A stretch of DNA of 9,550 bases from NCBI GenBank assembly GCA_031286555.1, contig JAITUD010000513.1, forward strand, positions 1-9,550, read 5' to 3'. A model generated the notes under the pieces. That model searched no databases and was not told where the DNA came from. It was given only the letters and a program-made list of their open reading frames with translations. A program made the position numbers and the translations under genes. This stretch comes from Microbacterium sp. Its GTDB lineage: Bacteria > Actinomycetota > Actinomycetes > Actinomycetales > Microbacteriaceae. Each line of letters opens with the position of its first letter. Position 1 is the first letter of the stretch. Below are positions 1 through 7,534 of the stretch, in pieces.

Positions 1-14
1 CGCTCTTCCGATCT
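1..14 (+). other. Illumina adapter remnant (not genomic)
   Basis: These bases read CGCTCTTCCGATCT, the 3' end of the standard Illumina TruSeq adapter, in the orientation in which an adapter precedes an insert. The bottom strand reads AGATCGGAAGAGCG. The GntR reading frame on the minus strand is good up to base 15 and loses family resemblance on entering these bases. This is a library artefact left at a contig end. Confidence 0.95.
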
Positions 15-195
15 GATGCGGCACGTGCTCGATGAGGCCCTGCTCGGCGAGCACGCGGAACGCCTCGCGCAGCGTGTTCCGTGAGACGTCGAGGCGTTCG
101 GCGAGCGCCGATTCGGACAGCCGGGAACCCGGCGCGAACTCGCCGTCGATGATGCGCTGGCGCAGAGCGTCGGCGAGCGGAGCCGCGTTGGTCAT
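15..195 (-). CDS. GntR-family transcriptional regulator, N-terminal part (truncated by contig end)
   Basis: Sixty codons are visible from ATG at 195 down to the adapter junction. They encode a GntR winged-helix DNA-binding domain: an entry helix (LADALRQRIIDGEFAPGSRL, residues 7-26), the helix-turn-helix (SESALAERLDVSRNTLREAF, 27-46) and the start of the wing (LAEQGLIEHVPH, 49-60). The effector domain is missing because the contig ends, not because the gene is broken. The entry-helix style suggests the FadR/FCD subfamily, which usually senses small carboxylic acids, but this cannot be confirmed without the C-terminus. The gene is divergent from the oxoproline operon and shares a spacer with a GT-N3-AC palindrome, so it most likely regulates that operon and itself. 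No Shine-Dalgarno sequence precedes the ATG; a TAnnnT -10 element ends 7 nt upstream, fitting a leaderless transcript. Confidence 0.9.
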
Positions 196-202
196 GAGAA
201 CC

Positions 203-208
203 AGGGTA
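203..208 (-). promoter_or_regulatory. Putative -10 element of leaderless gntR promoter
   Basis: The minus strand reads TACCCT, matching the actinobacterial TAnnnT pattern, and ends 7 nt before the gntR ATG. That distance would put the transcription start at or next to the start codon. No clear -35 hexamer is visible at 17-18 bp; the GntR palindrome lies in the -35 region. Confidence 0.4.
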
Positions 209-227
209 TGCGCAGGAGGTCGCTAAA

Positions 228-242
228 GATTGTTCAACAATC
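228..242. promoter_or_regulatory. Palindromic operator, likely GntR binding site
   Basis: GATTGTTCAACAATC is a perfect inverted repeat with 7-bp arms around a central C at 235. Its core is GT-N3-AC, the spacing of the FadR-type operator consensus (TGGTNNNACCA). It lies between gntR and the transporter gene, near -40 relative to the proposed gntR start site and over the -35 region of the rightward promoter. One site could therefore control both directions. Assignment to this GntR protein is inferred from position and symmetry. Confidence 0.7.
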
Positions 243-263
243 ATTCACTCTCTGCCCTACAAT
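234..263 (+). promoter_or_regulatory. Putative promoter of the oxoproline/lactam operon
   Basis: The -10 candidate TACAAT at 258-263 matches TATAAT at 5 of 6 bases. TCAACA at 234-239, 18 bp upstream, matches TTGACA at 4 of 6 and lies inside the GntR palindrome. A start near 270 would give a 5' leader of about 36 nt. Overlap of the -35 with the operator suggests repression by the divergent GntR protein. Confidence 0.5.
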
Positions 264-305
264 CATGAGGATCCCTACCCGCCCACCAAAGACGATGGGA
301 AACCC

Positions 306-1583
306 ATGTCCGACACCCCCACCACCTCCGCGCGCACCGACGACGCTGCACGCCTGGCCGCCACGAAGAAGCGCGTGAGCCGCAGCGCCGTCATCGGCGC
401 GATCTTCCTGATGGCCACCAGCGCCATCGGCCCCGGATTCATCACCCAGACCGCCACGTTCACCGCGACCATGGGCGCCGCCTTCGGCTTCGCGATCCTG
501 CTCTCGGTGATCATCGACATCGCCGTGCAGCTGAACGTGTGGCGCATGATCACGTCGTCGGGCAAGCGCGCCGGCGAGCTCGCGAACAGCGCCATCCCGT
601 TCTCCGGTCACGTCATCGCCGTACTCGTCGTGATCGGCGGTCTGGCCTTCAACATCGGCAACATCGCCGGTGGCGGTCTCGGCCTGAACGCCCTCCTCGG
701 CATCGACCCCAAGCTCGGCGGCCTGCTGACCGCGGCGCTCGCGATCATCATCTTCCTGGTCAAGAAGGCCGGCAAGGTGATGGACATCGTGCTCGTGGTC
801 CTCGGCGTCGGAATGATCGTGATGACCGTGGTCGTCGCGATCATCTCGCAGCCGCCGGTCGGCGACGCCCTGCGCCAGACCTTCCTGCCCGACACCATCA
901 ACTTCGCCACCATCACCACGATCGTCGGCGGCACCGTCGGCGGCTACATCACCTACTCCGGCGCGCACCGCTACCTGGACTCCGGCAACACCGGCCCCGA
1001 GCACGCCGGCCCCGTGATGCGCGCGGCATCGAACGGCATCTTCGTCACCGGCATCATGCGGTACGTGCTGTTCCTCGCGATCCTCGGCGTCGTGGCATCC
1101 GGCGTCACCCTCGACCTGACCACGCAGGCCGCCAACCCCGCAGGGCAGGCGTTCGGCGCGGTGCTCGGCGACGCGGGTCTGCGCATCTTCGGCGCGATCT
1201 TCTGGGCCGCCGCGATCAGCTCGGTGATCGGCGCCGCCTACACCTCGGCGACGTTCCTCTCCACGTTCCACAAGCGCTTCCTCGGCGGCTGGTCGCTGCA
1301 GTGGGCGACCGTGGTGTTCATCGTCGTCTCGCTGATCGTCTACCTGCTGATCGGCACCGCCCCGGCCGCGATCCTCGTGTTCGTGGGAGGCTTCAACGGA
1401 CTGATCCTGCCGATCGGCCTGACCGTGTTCATGTACATCGGGTGGTTCCGCGCCGACCTGCTCGGCGTGAAGCGGTACCCGCGCTGGCTGCTGATCGCGG
1501 GCACGCTGGTGACCGCACTCACCTGGTACATGGGCGCGGTCTCGATCGGCCCCATCTTCGCGTTCCTCGGCATCGGAGGTTGA
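306..1583 (+). CDS. Nramp-fold membrane transporter, YcsG-like (probable organic-substrate importer)
   Basis: This 425-residue, strongly hydrophobic protein has about 11 predicted membrane segments and an Nramp-like N-terminus (IGPGFITQ at 41-48). It resembles B. subtilis YcsG, encoded beside ycsF (pxpA). Canonical Nramp metal transporters carry DPGN in TM1 and MPH in TM6; neither motif occurs anywhere here. The region expected to hold DPGN is short and reads TQTATFTATMGAAFGF, and a likely TM6 equivalent reads TYSGAHRYLD (216-225). A substrate other than a divalent metal is therefore likely; its place as first gene before pxpA suggests uptake of 5-oxoproline or a similar lactam, which is inference. 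The start is ATG 306, with a weak GATGGGA ribosome site 5 nt upstream. The pxpA ribosome site lies in its last codons. Confidence 0.85.
   Translation: MSDTPTTSARTDDAARLAATKKRVSRSAVIGAIFLMATSAIGPGFITQTATFTATMGAAFGFAILLSVIIDIAVQLNVWRMITSSGKRAGELANSAIPFSGHVIAVLVVIGGLAFNIGNIAGGGLGLNALLGIDPKLGGLLTAALAIIIFLVKKAGKVMDIVLVVLGVGMIVMTVVVAIISQPPVGDALRQTFLPDTINFATITTIVGGTVGGYITYSGAHRYLDSGNTGPEHAGPVMRAASNGIFVTGIMRYVLFLAILGVVASGVTLDLTTQAANPAGQAFGAVLGDAGLRIFGAIFWAAAISSVIGAAYTSATFLSTFHKRFLGGWSLQWATVVFIVVSLIVYLLIGTAPAAILVFVGGFNGLILPIGLTVFMYIGWFRADLLGVKRYPRWLLIAGTLVTALTWYMGAVSIGPIFAFLGIGG
1575..1580 (+). promoter_or_regulatory. Ribosome binding site deciding the pxpA start
   Basis: GGAGGT lies 8 nt before ATG 1589 and overlaps the last codons of the transporter gene. 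It supports 1589 as the pxpA start even though the open frame extends far upstream to 539. Confidence 0.8.
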
Positions 1584-1588
1584 GAACC

Positions 1589-2353
1589 ATGGCATCCATC
1601 GACCTGAACTCGGACCTGGGCGAGAACGTGCCCGACCGCATCGTGTCGGACGACGAGAGCATGCTCGCGATCGTGACGAGCGCGAACGTGTCGTGCGGGT
1701 TCCATGCCGGCAGCCCTGAGGGCATCCGGCGCACACTCGCGGCGGCGGTCGCGCACGGTGTCACGATCGGCGCGCATCCCGGATACCGCGACTACGAGAA
1801 CTTCGGGCGCACGAAGGTCGACATCGACTCCGAGACCCTGCAGGCGCACGTGGAGTACCAGCTCGGCGCCCTCGCGGGCCTGACGAAGGCGGTCGGCGGG
1901 ACCGTCGCCTACGTCAAGCCGCACGGCGCGCTGTACAACACGATCGCCCGTGACGAGAGGCAGGCGAAGGATGTCGTGGCGGCGATCCGCGCCATCGATC
2001 CGAGCCTCGTGCTGCTCGGCCTCGCCGGAGGCGTCGTGCTCGACGTCGCCGAGCGCGCGGGGCTGCAGGTCGCCGCCGAGGCGTTCGCCGACCGCGCCTA
2101 CCTGCCCGACGGGCAGCTGGTCTCGCGCACCGAGGAGGGTTCGGTGCTGCACGACGCGAGCGCCGTCGCCGAGCGGATGCTTCGTCTCGCCGAGTCCGGA
2201 GTCATCCGAGCCGTCGACGGCACCGACGTGCGCGTCGAGGCGCAGTCGATCTGCGTGCACGGCGACAGCGAGGGATCGATCGCGATGGCGGCCGAGACCC
2301 GCCGTCTGCTGGAGGCCTCCGGCGTGACGATCACCCCGTTCGCCGGAGCCTGA
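1589..2353 (+). CDS. pxpA: PxpA, 5-oxoprolinase subunit A (LamB/YcsF family)
   Basis: This 254-residue protein is full length for the LamB/YcsF family. Family motifs are all present in order: DLNSDLGE (5-12), SANVSCGFHAG (31-41), GAHPGYRD (61-68), VKPHGALYN (109-117), EAFADRAY (164-171) and ICVHGD (221-226). The Asp, His and Glu residues in them form a metal/substrate pocket in a TIM-barrel-like fold. PxpA acts with PxpB and PxpC in the cytosol to open 5-oxoproline to glutamate with ATP; that reaction is established for bacterial PxpABC and transferred here by homology and gene order. The fungal relative LamB is linked to lactam (2-pyrrolidinone) use, so another lactam is possible. Start ATG 1589 is 5 bp after the transporter stop and has a good ribosome site; DUF1445 begins 1 bp after its stop. 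Confidence 0.95.
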   Translation: MASIDLNSDLGENVPDRIVSDDESMLAIVTSANVSCGFHAGSPEGIRRTLAAAVAHGVTIGAHPGYRDYENFGRTKVDIDSETLQAHVEYQLGALAGLTKAVGGTVAYVKPHGALYNTIARDERQAKDVVAAIRAIDPSLVLLGLAGGVVLDVAERAGLQVAAEAFADRAYLPDGQLVSRTEEGSVLHDASAVAERMLRLAESGVIRAVDGTDVRVEAQSICVHGDSEGSIAMAAETRRLLEASGVTITPFAGA

Positions 2354-2354
2354 G

Positions 2355-3155
2355 ATGACCGTCGTCGCCACTCCCGCCCAGCTCGAAGCCGTCCGTGGCG
2401 CCCGTCGCGCCTACCGCGAGGGTCTCGCCGAGCCGACCAGCGGCGTCGCCGCGGGGCTGACGCAGGCGAACCTCATCGCGGTGCCCGCGGACTGGGCGTT
2501 CGAGACGCTGCTCTACGCGCAGCGGAACCCGAAGCCGTGCCCCGTGCTCGAGGTGATCGAGCAGGGCGCGGTGGAGTCGCGACTCGCCCCGGGCAGCGAC
2601 ATCCGCACCGACATCGGGCGGTACCGCATCTGGCGCGACGGTGAGCTCGCCGAGGAGGTGCCCGACGCCCGTGGCGCGTGGGACGAGCATCCGGATCTCG
2701 TCGCCTTCCTGATCGGATGCAGCTTCACGTTCGAGACCGGGCTGGCCGAGGCCGGCATCCCGATCCGGCACCAGGAGCTGGGCCGGAACGTGCCGATGTA
2801 CCGCACCTCGATCGACTGCGAGCCGGCGGGTCGGCTGCGCGGCGAGATGGTCGTGTCGATGCGCCCGATCCCGGCATCCCGTGTCGCCGACGCCGTGCAG
2901 ATCTCGGGGCGCACGCCGGCCGTGCACGGCGCGCCCGTGCACATCGGCGACCCGGCCTCGCTCGGCATCACCGACCTGTCCCGGCCCGATTTCGGGGATG
3001 CCCCGGAGCTGCGCGACGGCGAGATCCCGGTGTTCTGGGCGTGCGGTGTGACACCGCAGGCCGCGATCATGGCGTCGAAGCCGCCCTTCGCGGTGACCCA
3101 CGCGCCCGGGTACATGTTCCTCACCGACATCCCCGATGCGGAGTACGTGGTCTGA
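2355..3155 (+). CDS. DUF1445 / putative hydro-lyase (D-glutamate cyclase family, YcsI-like)
   Basis: This 266-residue cytosolic protein belongs to the DUF1445 family, annotated as 'putative hydro-lyase' or 'D-glutamate cyclase family'. Recognisable blocks are GLTQANLIAVP (34-44), DIRTDIGRYRIWRDGE (82-97), FLIGCSFTFE (118-127), RNVPMYRT (144-151), MVVSMRP (165-171), PVHIGDPASLGI (194-205), PVFWACGVTPQ (225-235) and HAPGYMFLTD (249-258). Length is usual for the bacterial family. The same domain is found, to my recollection, N-terminal in mammalian D-glutamate cyclase, which makes 5-oxo-D-proline; the catalytic role there is generally placed in another domain, so the reaction of DUF1445 alone is uncertain. 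B. subtilis ycsI lies in an equivalent operon. A role in handling D-glutamate, D-5-oxoproline or a hydrated lactam is inference. Its stop overlaps the next start (TGATG), indicating translational coupling. Confidence 0.88.
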   Translation: MTVVATPAQLEAVRGARRAYREGLAEPTSGVAAGLTQANLIAVPADWAFETLLYAQRNPKPCPVLEVIEQGAVESRLAPGSDIRTDIGRYRIWRDGELAEEVPDARGAWDEHPDLVAFLIGCSFTFETGLAEAGIPIRHQELGRNVPMYRTSIDCEPAGRLRGEMVVSMRPIPASRVADAVQISGRTPAVHGAPVHIGDPASLGITDLSRPDFGDAPELRDGEIPVFWACGVTPQAAIMASKPPFAVTHAPGYMFLTDIPDAEYVV

Positions 3156-4848
3156 TGCGCATCCTCACCGCTTCCGATCGGGCGCTGCTCGTCGAGGCCG
3201 CCGACCTCGACGAGGCGATGCGGCTGAACCTGGCGTGGGCGGGGACGCCGGGCGTCGTCGAGCTGATCCCCGGCGCCCGCACCGTGCTGGTGCGGTTCGA
3301 TCCGGTGCTCGTGGATGCCGCCTCGCTGGCCGCTGTGCTCTCGTCGACGACGGTGGATGCCGCCGACGTGCCGCACGTCGGCGAGGTGACGATCCCGGTG
3401 CGCTACGACGGCGAGGACCTGGCCGACGTCGCAGGCCTCCTCGGCGTCTCGGCCGATGAGGTCGTCGCCCGGCATCTCGCCGCGGAGTGGCAGGTCGCGT
3501 TCTCGGGCTTCGCACCGGGATTCGGATACACGGTCGGGTCGGACCCGCTCTTCGACGTGCCGCGCAGATCGTCGCCGCGCACCCGCGTGCCCGCCGGATC
3601 GGTCGCTCTCGCGGGGCACTTCACCGGCGTCTACCCGCGCGAGAGCCCGGGCGGCTGGCAGCTGATCGGACGCACGGACGCGGTGATGTGGGACATCGAC
3701 CGCGACCCGCCTGCCCTGTTCTCTCCGGGGACCCTGGTGCGCTTCGAACGCGCCGAGCGCGAGATCGTCTCCTCTTCTCCGGGTCCTGAGCGAGGAGCGC
3801 AGCGACGAGACGAAGGGCGCTCCGCTCCCTCAACAACCGCGGAACAGCGAGACGAAGGGCGTCCGCACAGCGGCACCCTCGAGGTGCTCCGCCCCGCACT
3901 CCAGCTGCTCGTGCAGGACCTCGGGCGTCCCGGCCACGCAGCGCTCGGCGTCTCCGCCTCCGGCGCCGCCGACCGCACGGCCATGCGCGACGCCGACCGC
4001 GCGGTCGGCAACGCGCCGGATGCCGCCGTGCTCGAGCTCGTCGGCGGGGCCGCGCTGCGCTACAGCGGCGTGCCCACCGTCGCCGCGGTCGCGGGTGCCG
4101 TCGGCGAGATGGTGCTGCATGCCGCGGACGGCATGGAACGCGGCATCCGGCCAGGCGCGCCCTTCGCACTGGACGACGGCGACGAGCTGCGACTGGGCCA
4201 TCCCGTCCGCGGTCTGCGCTACGCGGTGGCCGTGCGCGGCGGCATCCTGAGCCCGCCGGCGCTCGGCAGCGCGGCATCCGACACCCTCGCGGGGCTCGGC
4301 CCCGCCCCGCTGGCGGCGGGTGACGTCATCGCCGTGGGTGATCCGCGCACGGCCCCGCATCCGGTCGATCCCGAGCCCCTGGCCCGCGAACTGCCCGCCG
4401 CCGGTGAGACCGTCGAGCTGCGCATCGTGCTCGGCCCGCGCGACGACTGGTTCACCGCCGACGCGATCGAAGCCCTCACCGGCCAGGATTGGGACGTGAC
4501 CCCGCGCTCCGACCGGGTCGGCATCCGGCTGCACGGCGCGACGCCGCTGGAGCGGGCCGCCGAGGGGGAGCTGCCCAGCGAGGGCGCCGTGACCGGTGCG
4601 ATCCAGGTGCCGCCGGACGGGCAGCCCGTGCTGTTCCTGCCCGACCACCCGCTCACCGGCGGCTATCCGATCATCGGCGCGGTCATCGACCGCGACCTCG
4701 ACCTCGCCGGACAGCTCCCGCCGGGAGCGCGGGTGCGGTTCCGGGTCGAAGAACACGAAGACATCTCGTCTCTCGCGGATCCTGAGCGAGGAGCGCAGCG
4801 ACGAGACGAAGGGCGTTCAACGTCCGACGAAGGGGAAGGGACCCCATC

Positions 4849-4852
<4 letters not shown>
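3155..4852 (+). CDS. pxpB/pxpC: PxpB-PxpC fusion, 5-oxoprolinase subunits B and C (KipI-KipA)
   Basis: This 565-residue protein joins two subunits usually made separately. Residues 1-203 are PxpB/KipI (AHS1, cyclophilin-like), with GFAPGFGYTVG (118-128), PRTRVPAGSVALAG (141-154) and YPRESPGGWQLIGRT (160-174). Residues 204-239 are a charged low-complexity linker. Residues 240-535 are PxpC/KipA (AHS2), with QDLGRPGHAALGVSASGAADR (254-274) and SEGAVTGAIQVPPDGQPV (475-492). The tail 536-565 is again low complexity. Linker and tail share the 12-residue string PERGAQRRDEGR (211-222, 543-554), encoded by an exact 36-bp DNA repeat. With PxpA the protein should form ATP-dependent 5-oxoprolinase; both domains also resemble the carboxyltransferase part of urea carboxylase. 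ATG 3155 overlaps the previous stop as TGATG, and its own stop overlaps the next start as ATGA. The kinase-inhibitor role of KipI in Bacillus sporulation need not apply. Confidence 0.93.
3784..3819 (+). repeat. 36-bp dispersed repeat, copy 1 (PxpB-PxpC linker)
   Basis: A 36-bp block starting TCCTGAGCGAGG and ending GAGACGAAGGGCG is identical to 4780-4815. TCGTCTC at 3765-3771 pairs with GAGACGA at 3807-3813, and the same pair occurs around copy 2, so the full unit is probably about 50 bp with inverted ends. From memory, closely similar words recur between genes in Microbacterium. Here the unit is in frame and lacks stops, encoding PERGAQRRDEGR between the two domains. Confidence 0.9.
3848..3861 (+). 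repeat. Partial third copy of the dispersed repeat
   Basis: CGAGACGAAGGGCG matches the last 14 bases of the 36-bp repeat (3806-3819) and is in the same reading frame, giving QRDEGR at residues 231-236. It lies at the end of the linker, just before the PxpC domain. It may be a decayed copy or a second related insertion. Confidence 0.65.
4780..4815 (+). repeat. 36-bp dispersed repeat, copy 2 (PxpC C-terminal tail)
   Basis: This is identical to 3784-3819 and in the same frame, encoding PERGAQRRDEGR at residues 543-554. TCGTCTC at 4766-4772 and GAGACGA at 4803-4809 form the matching inverted ends. It lies between the end of the PxpC domain and the biotin carboxylase start, followed by another GACGAAGGG at 4826-4834 just before the A/G-rich ribosome site. 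Confidence 0.9.
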
Positions 4853-6561
<1,709 letters not shown>

Positions 6562-6586
6562 CGTCGGACTCCGAGGAGGAGCGGAC

Positions 6587-7231
6587 ATGCGCATCGCGGT
6601 GCTCGGAGCGACCGGCCGGACCGGGCGCGCCTTCCTCACGGCGCTCTCCGCCGGGCACGAGATCGTCGCCTACGCGCGTCGTCCGGACGCGGTCGTCCGC
6701 TCAGACGGCGTGCACGTCGTCGGCGGCGAGCTGGACGACCTCGAGGCGATGACCGCGGCACTGACCGGCTGCGATGCCGTGGTCGTGACGCTCGGCGTGA
6801 AGGTCATGCGGCCGACCGCACCGGTGCTGAGGACCGCGATGCCGACGGTGATCGCCGCATGCCGGGCGGCCGGGGTCAGGCGGGTCATCGTGCTCTCAGC
6901 GCTGGGCGCGGGGGAGACGCTCGCCGCGGCGCGCCTCCCGTACCGGCTCATCGTGAGGACGGCGCTGATCGCTCCGTTCCGCGATCATGTGGCGGGTGAA
7001 AGCCTGCTCGTCGGAAGCGGGCTGGACTGGACGACGATCCACCCCGGACTGCTCGGTGACGGTCCGGCCACGGCGGACCCGCTGGTGGTCGATGCCGGCG
7101 CAGCGGGCGCGATGCCCGGCTGGCCGCACACGGAGCGGGCGGATGTCGCGGCGGTGATGCTGCGCGTCATGGATGACTCGGCGACATTCGGGCGACGGCT
7201 TCTCGTGCTGTCGGCGCCACAGGCGTCCTGA
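6587..7231 (+). CDS. NAD(P)-binding atypical SDR / NmrA-like protein
   Basis: This 214-residue protein starts with a Rossmann nucleotide-binding motif (VLGATGRTG, 5-13), followed by YARRP (29-33), a small positive patch typical of NADP preference, and a VIVLSALGAGE segment in the middle. The catalytic YxxxK of classical SDRs is not evident at the usual place, so it belongs with the NAD(P)H-binding / NmrA-like atypical group (PF13460 type), whose members include reductases and redox sensors. The substrate cannot be told. GAGGAGGAG 5-13 nt before ATG 6587 is a strong ribosome site. The gene starts 25 bp after the biotin carboxylase stop with no terminator between them, so it is probably co-transcribed, but it does not belong to the core lactam set known from other bacteria. 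Confidence 0.82.
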   Translation: MRIAVLGATGRTGRAFLTALSAGHEIVAYARRPDAVVRSDGVHVVGGELDDLEAMTAALTGCDAVVVTLGVKVMRPTAPVLRTAMPTVIAACRAAGVRRVIVLSALGAGETLAAARLPYRLIVRTALIAPFRDHVAGESLLVGSGLDWTTIHPGLLGDGPATADPLVVDAGAAGAMPGWPHTERADVAAVMLRVMDDSATFGRRLLVLSAPQAS

Positions 7232-7240
7232 GCGGAATGT

Positions 7241-7284
7241 CCGGGAGGAGGGGGCAGACTCCCCATCCCCTTCCCTCCTCCCGG
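7241..7284 (+). terminator. Putative T-less hairpin terminator after the operon
   Basis: CCGGGAGGAGGG (7241-7252) pairs perfectly with CCCTCCTCCCGG (7273-7284), and two G-U pairs can extend the stem inward. It starts 9 nt after the SDR stop. No T-tract follows; stems without one are common at actinobacterial gene ends. A second stem, CTGCGGC (7288-7294) with GCCGCAG (7309-7315), follows in tandem. Confidence 0.6.
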
Positions 7285-7446
7285 CTGCTGCGGCAAGATC
7301 CCCCGAACGCCGCAGTCACCCCTCGCAGCTGACACGCCGAAACGACTGCAGAGAGAGTTTCACTGCTCCTCGGCGCGGGGCCCGTCGGGTGCCGGGGGCC
7401 GGCCTCGGAACAGTCGGACGACGATCCCCATCGCCGCCCATTGATT
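7285..7446. other. Gene-free part of the 7232-7534 gap
   Basis: The gap between the SDR and tetR genes is 303 bp. Apart from the tandem stem at 7288-7315, I see no convincing gene, RNA or mobile-element end in this part. Open frames crossing it lack ribosome sites and have no recognisable protein content. It may hold decayed sequence. Confidence 0.5.
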
Positions 7447-7474
7447 TGTTGATTGAGGGTTCAACCAATCAACA
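7447..7474. promoter_or_regulatory. Inverted repeat, candidate TetR operator
   Basis: TGTTGATTG (7447-7455) and CAATCAACA (7466-7474) form 9-bp perfect arms with a 10-bp spacer that itself contains most of a small palindrome, GGTTCAACC (7458-7466). The repeat is AT-rich against a GC-rich background and lies 60 bp before the tetR start. The 28-bp size is within the range of TetR-family operators. Autoregulation is the simplest reading. Confidence 0.6.
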
Positions 7475-7483
7475 CGATATCAT
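7453..7483 (+). promoter_or_regulatory. Putative tetR promoter
   Basis: TTGAGG (7453-7458) and TATCAT (7478-7483) match the -35 and -10 consensus at 4 and 5 of 6 bases, with a long 19-bp spacer. Most of the promoter is covered by the inverted repeat. The exact hexamers are uncertain, but this is the only AT-rich patch upstream of tetR. Confidence 0.35.
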
Positions 7484-7521
7484 CAGTCGGGGACATTCGG
7501 GAGAACCCGATCGGACATCAC

Positions 7522-7528
7522 AAGGAGG
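7522..7528 (+). promoter_or_regulatory. Ribosome binding site of tetR
   Basis: AAGGAGG, an essentially ideal Shine-Dalgarno sequence, lies 6 nt before ATG 7535 and fixes the start. Confidence 0.85.
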
Positions 7529-7534
7529 CCGAGG

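Noticed and set aside
306..1583. Manganese/iron transporter MntH
   Set aside because: The Nramp fold is plausible, but DPGN and MPH are absent and the genomic context is organic-acid catabolism.
539..1588. Upstream extension of the pxpA frame
   Set aside because: The extra 350 codons are Arg/His-rich shadow of the transporter gene. PxpA family homology begins at 1589, where a good ribosome site is found.
234..1736. Long minus-strand open frame (500 codons) opposite the transporter gene
   Set aside because: It is a high-GC shadow: low-complexity Arg/Asp/Gly/His-rich translation, no family motifs and no ribosome site, while the plus strand has a clear membrane protein and PxpA start.
3155..3763. 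KipI-type histidine kinase inhibitor of sporulation
   Set aside because: That role is particular to Bacillus. The gene here is fused to PxpC and linked to PxpA, so the enzymatic role is far more likely.
3784..4815. Repeat pair as ends of an insertion sequence or composite element
   Set aside because: The intervening DNA is simply the PxpC domain in frame; there is no transposase, and the repeats are short and direct.
7320..7440. Riboswitch or small RNA in the gap before tetR
   Set aside because: Only short GC-rich complementarities are visible, with no recognisable aptamer core, and the likely tetR promoter lies downstream of it.
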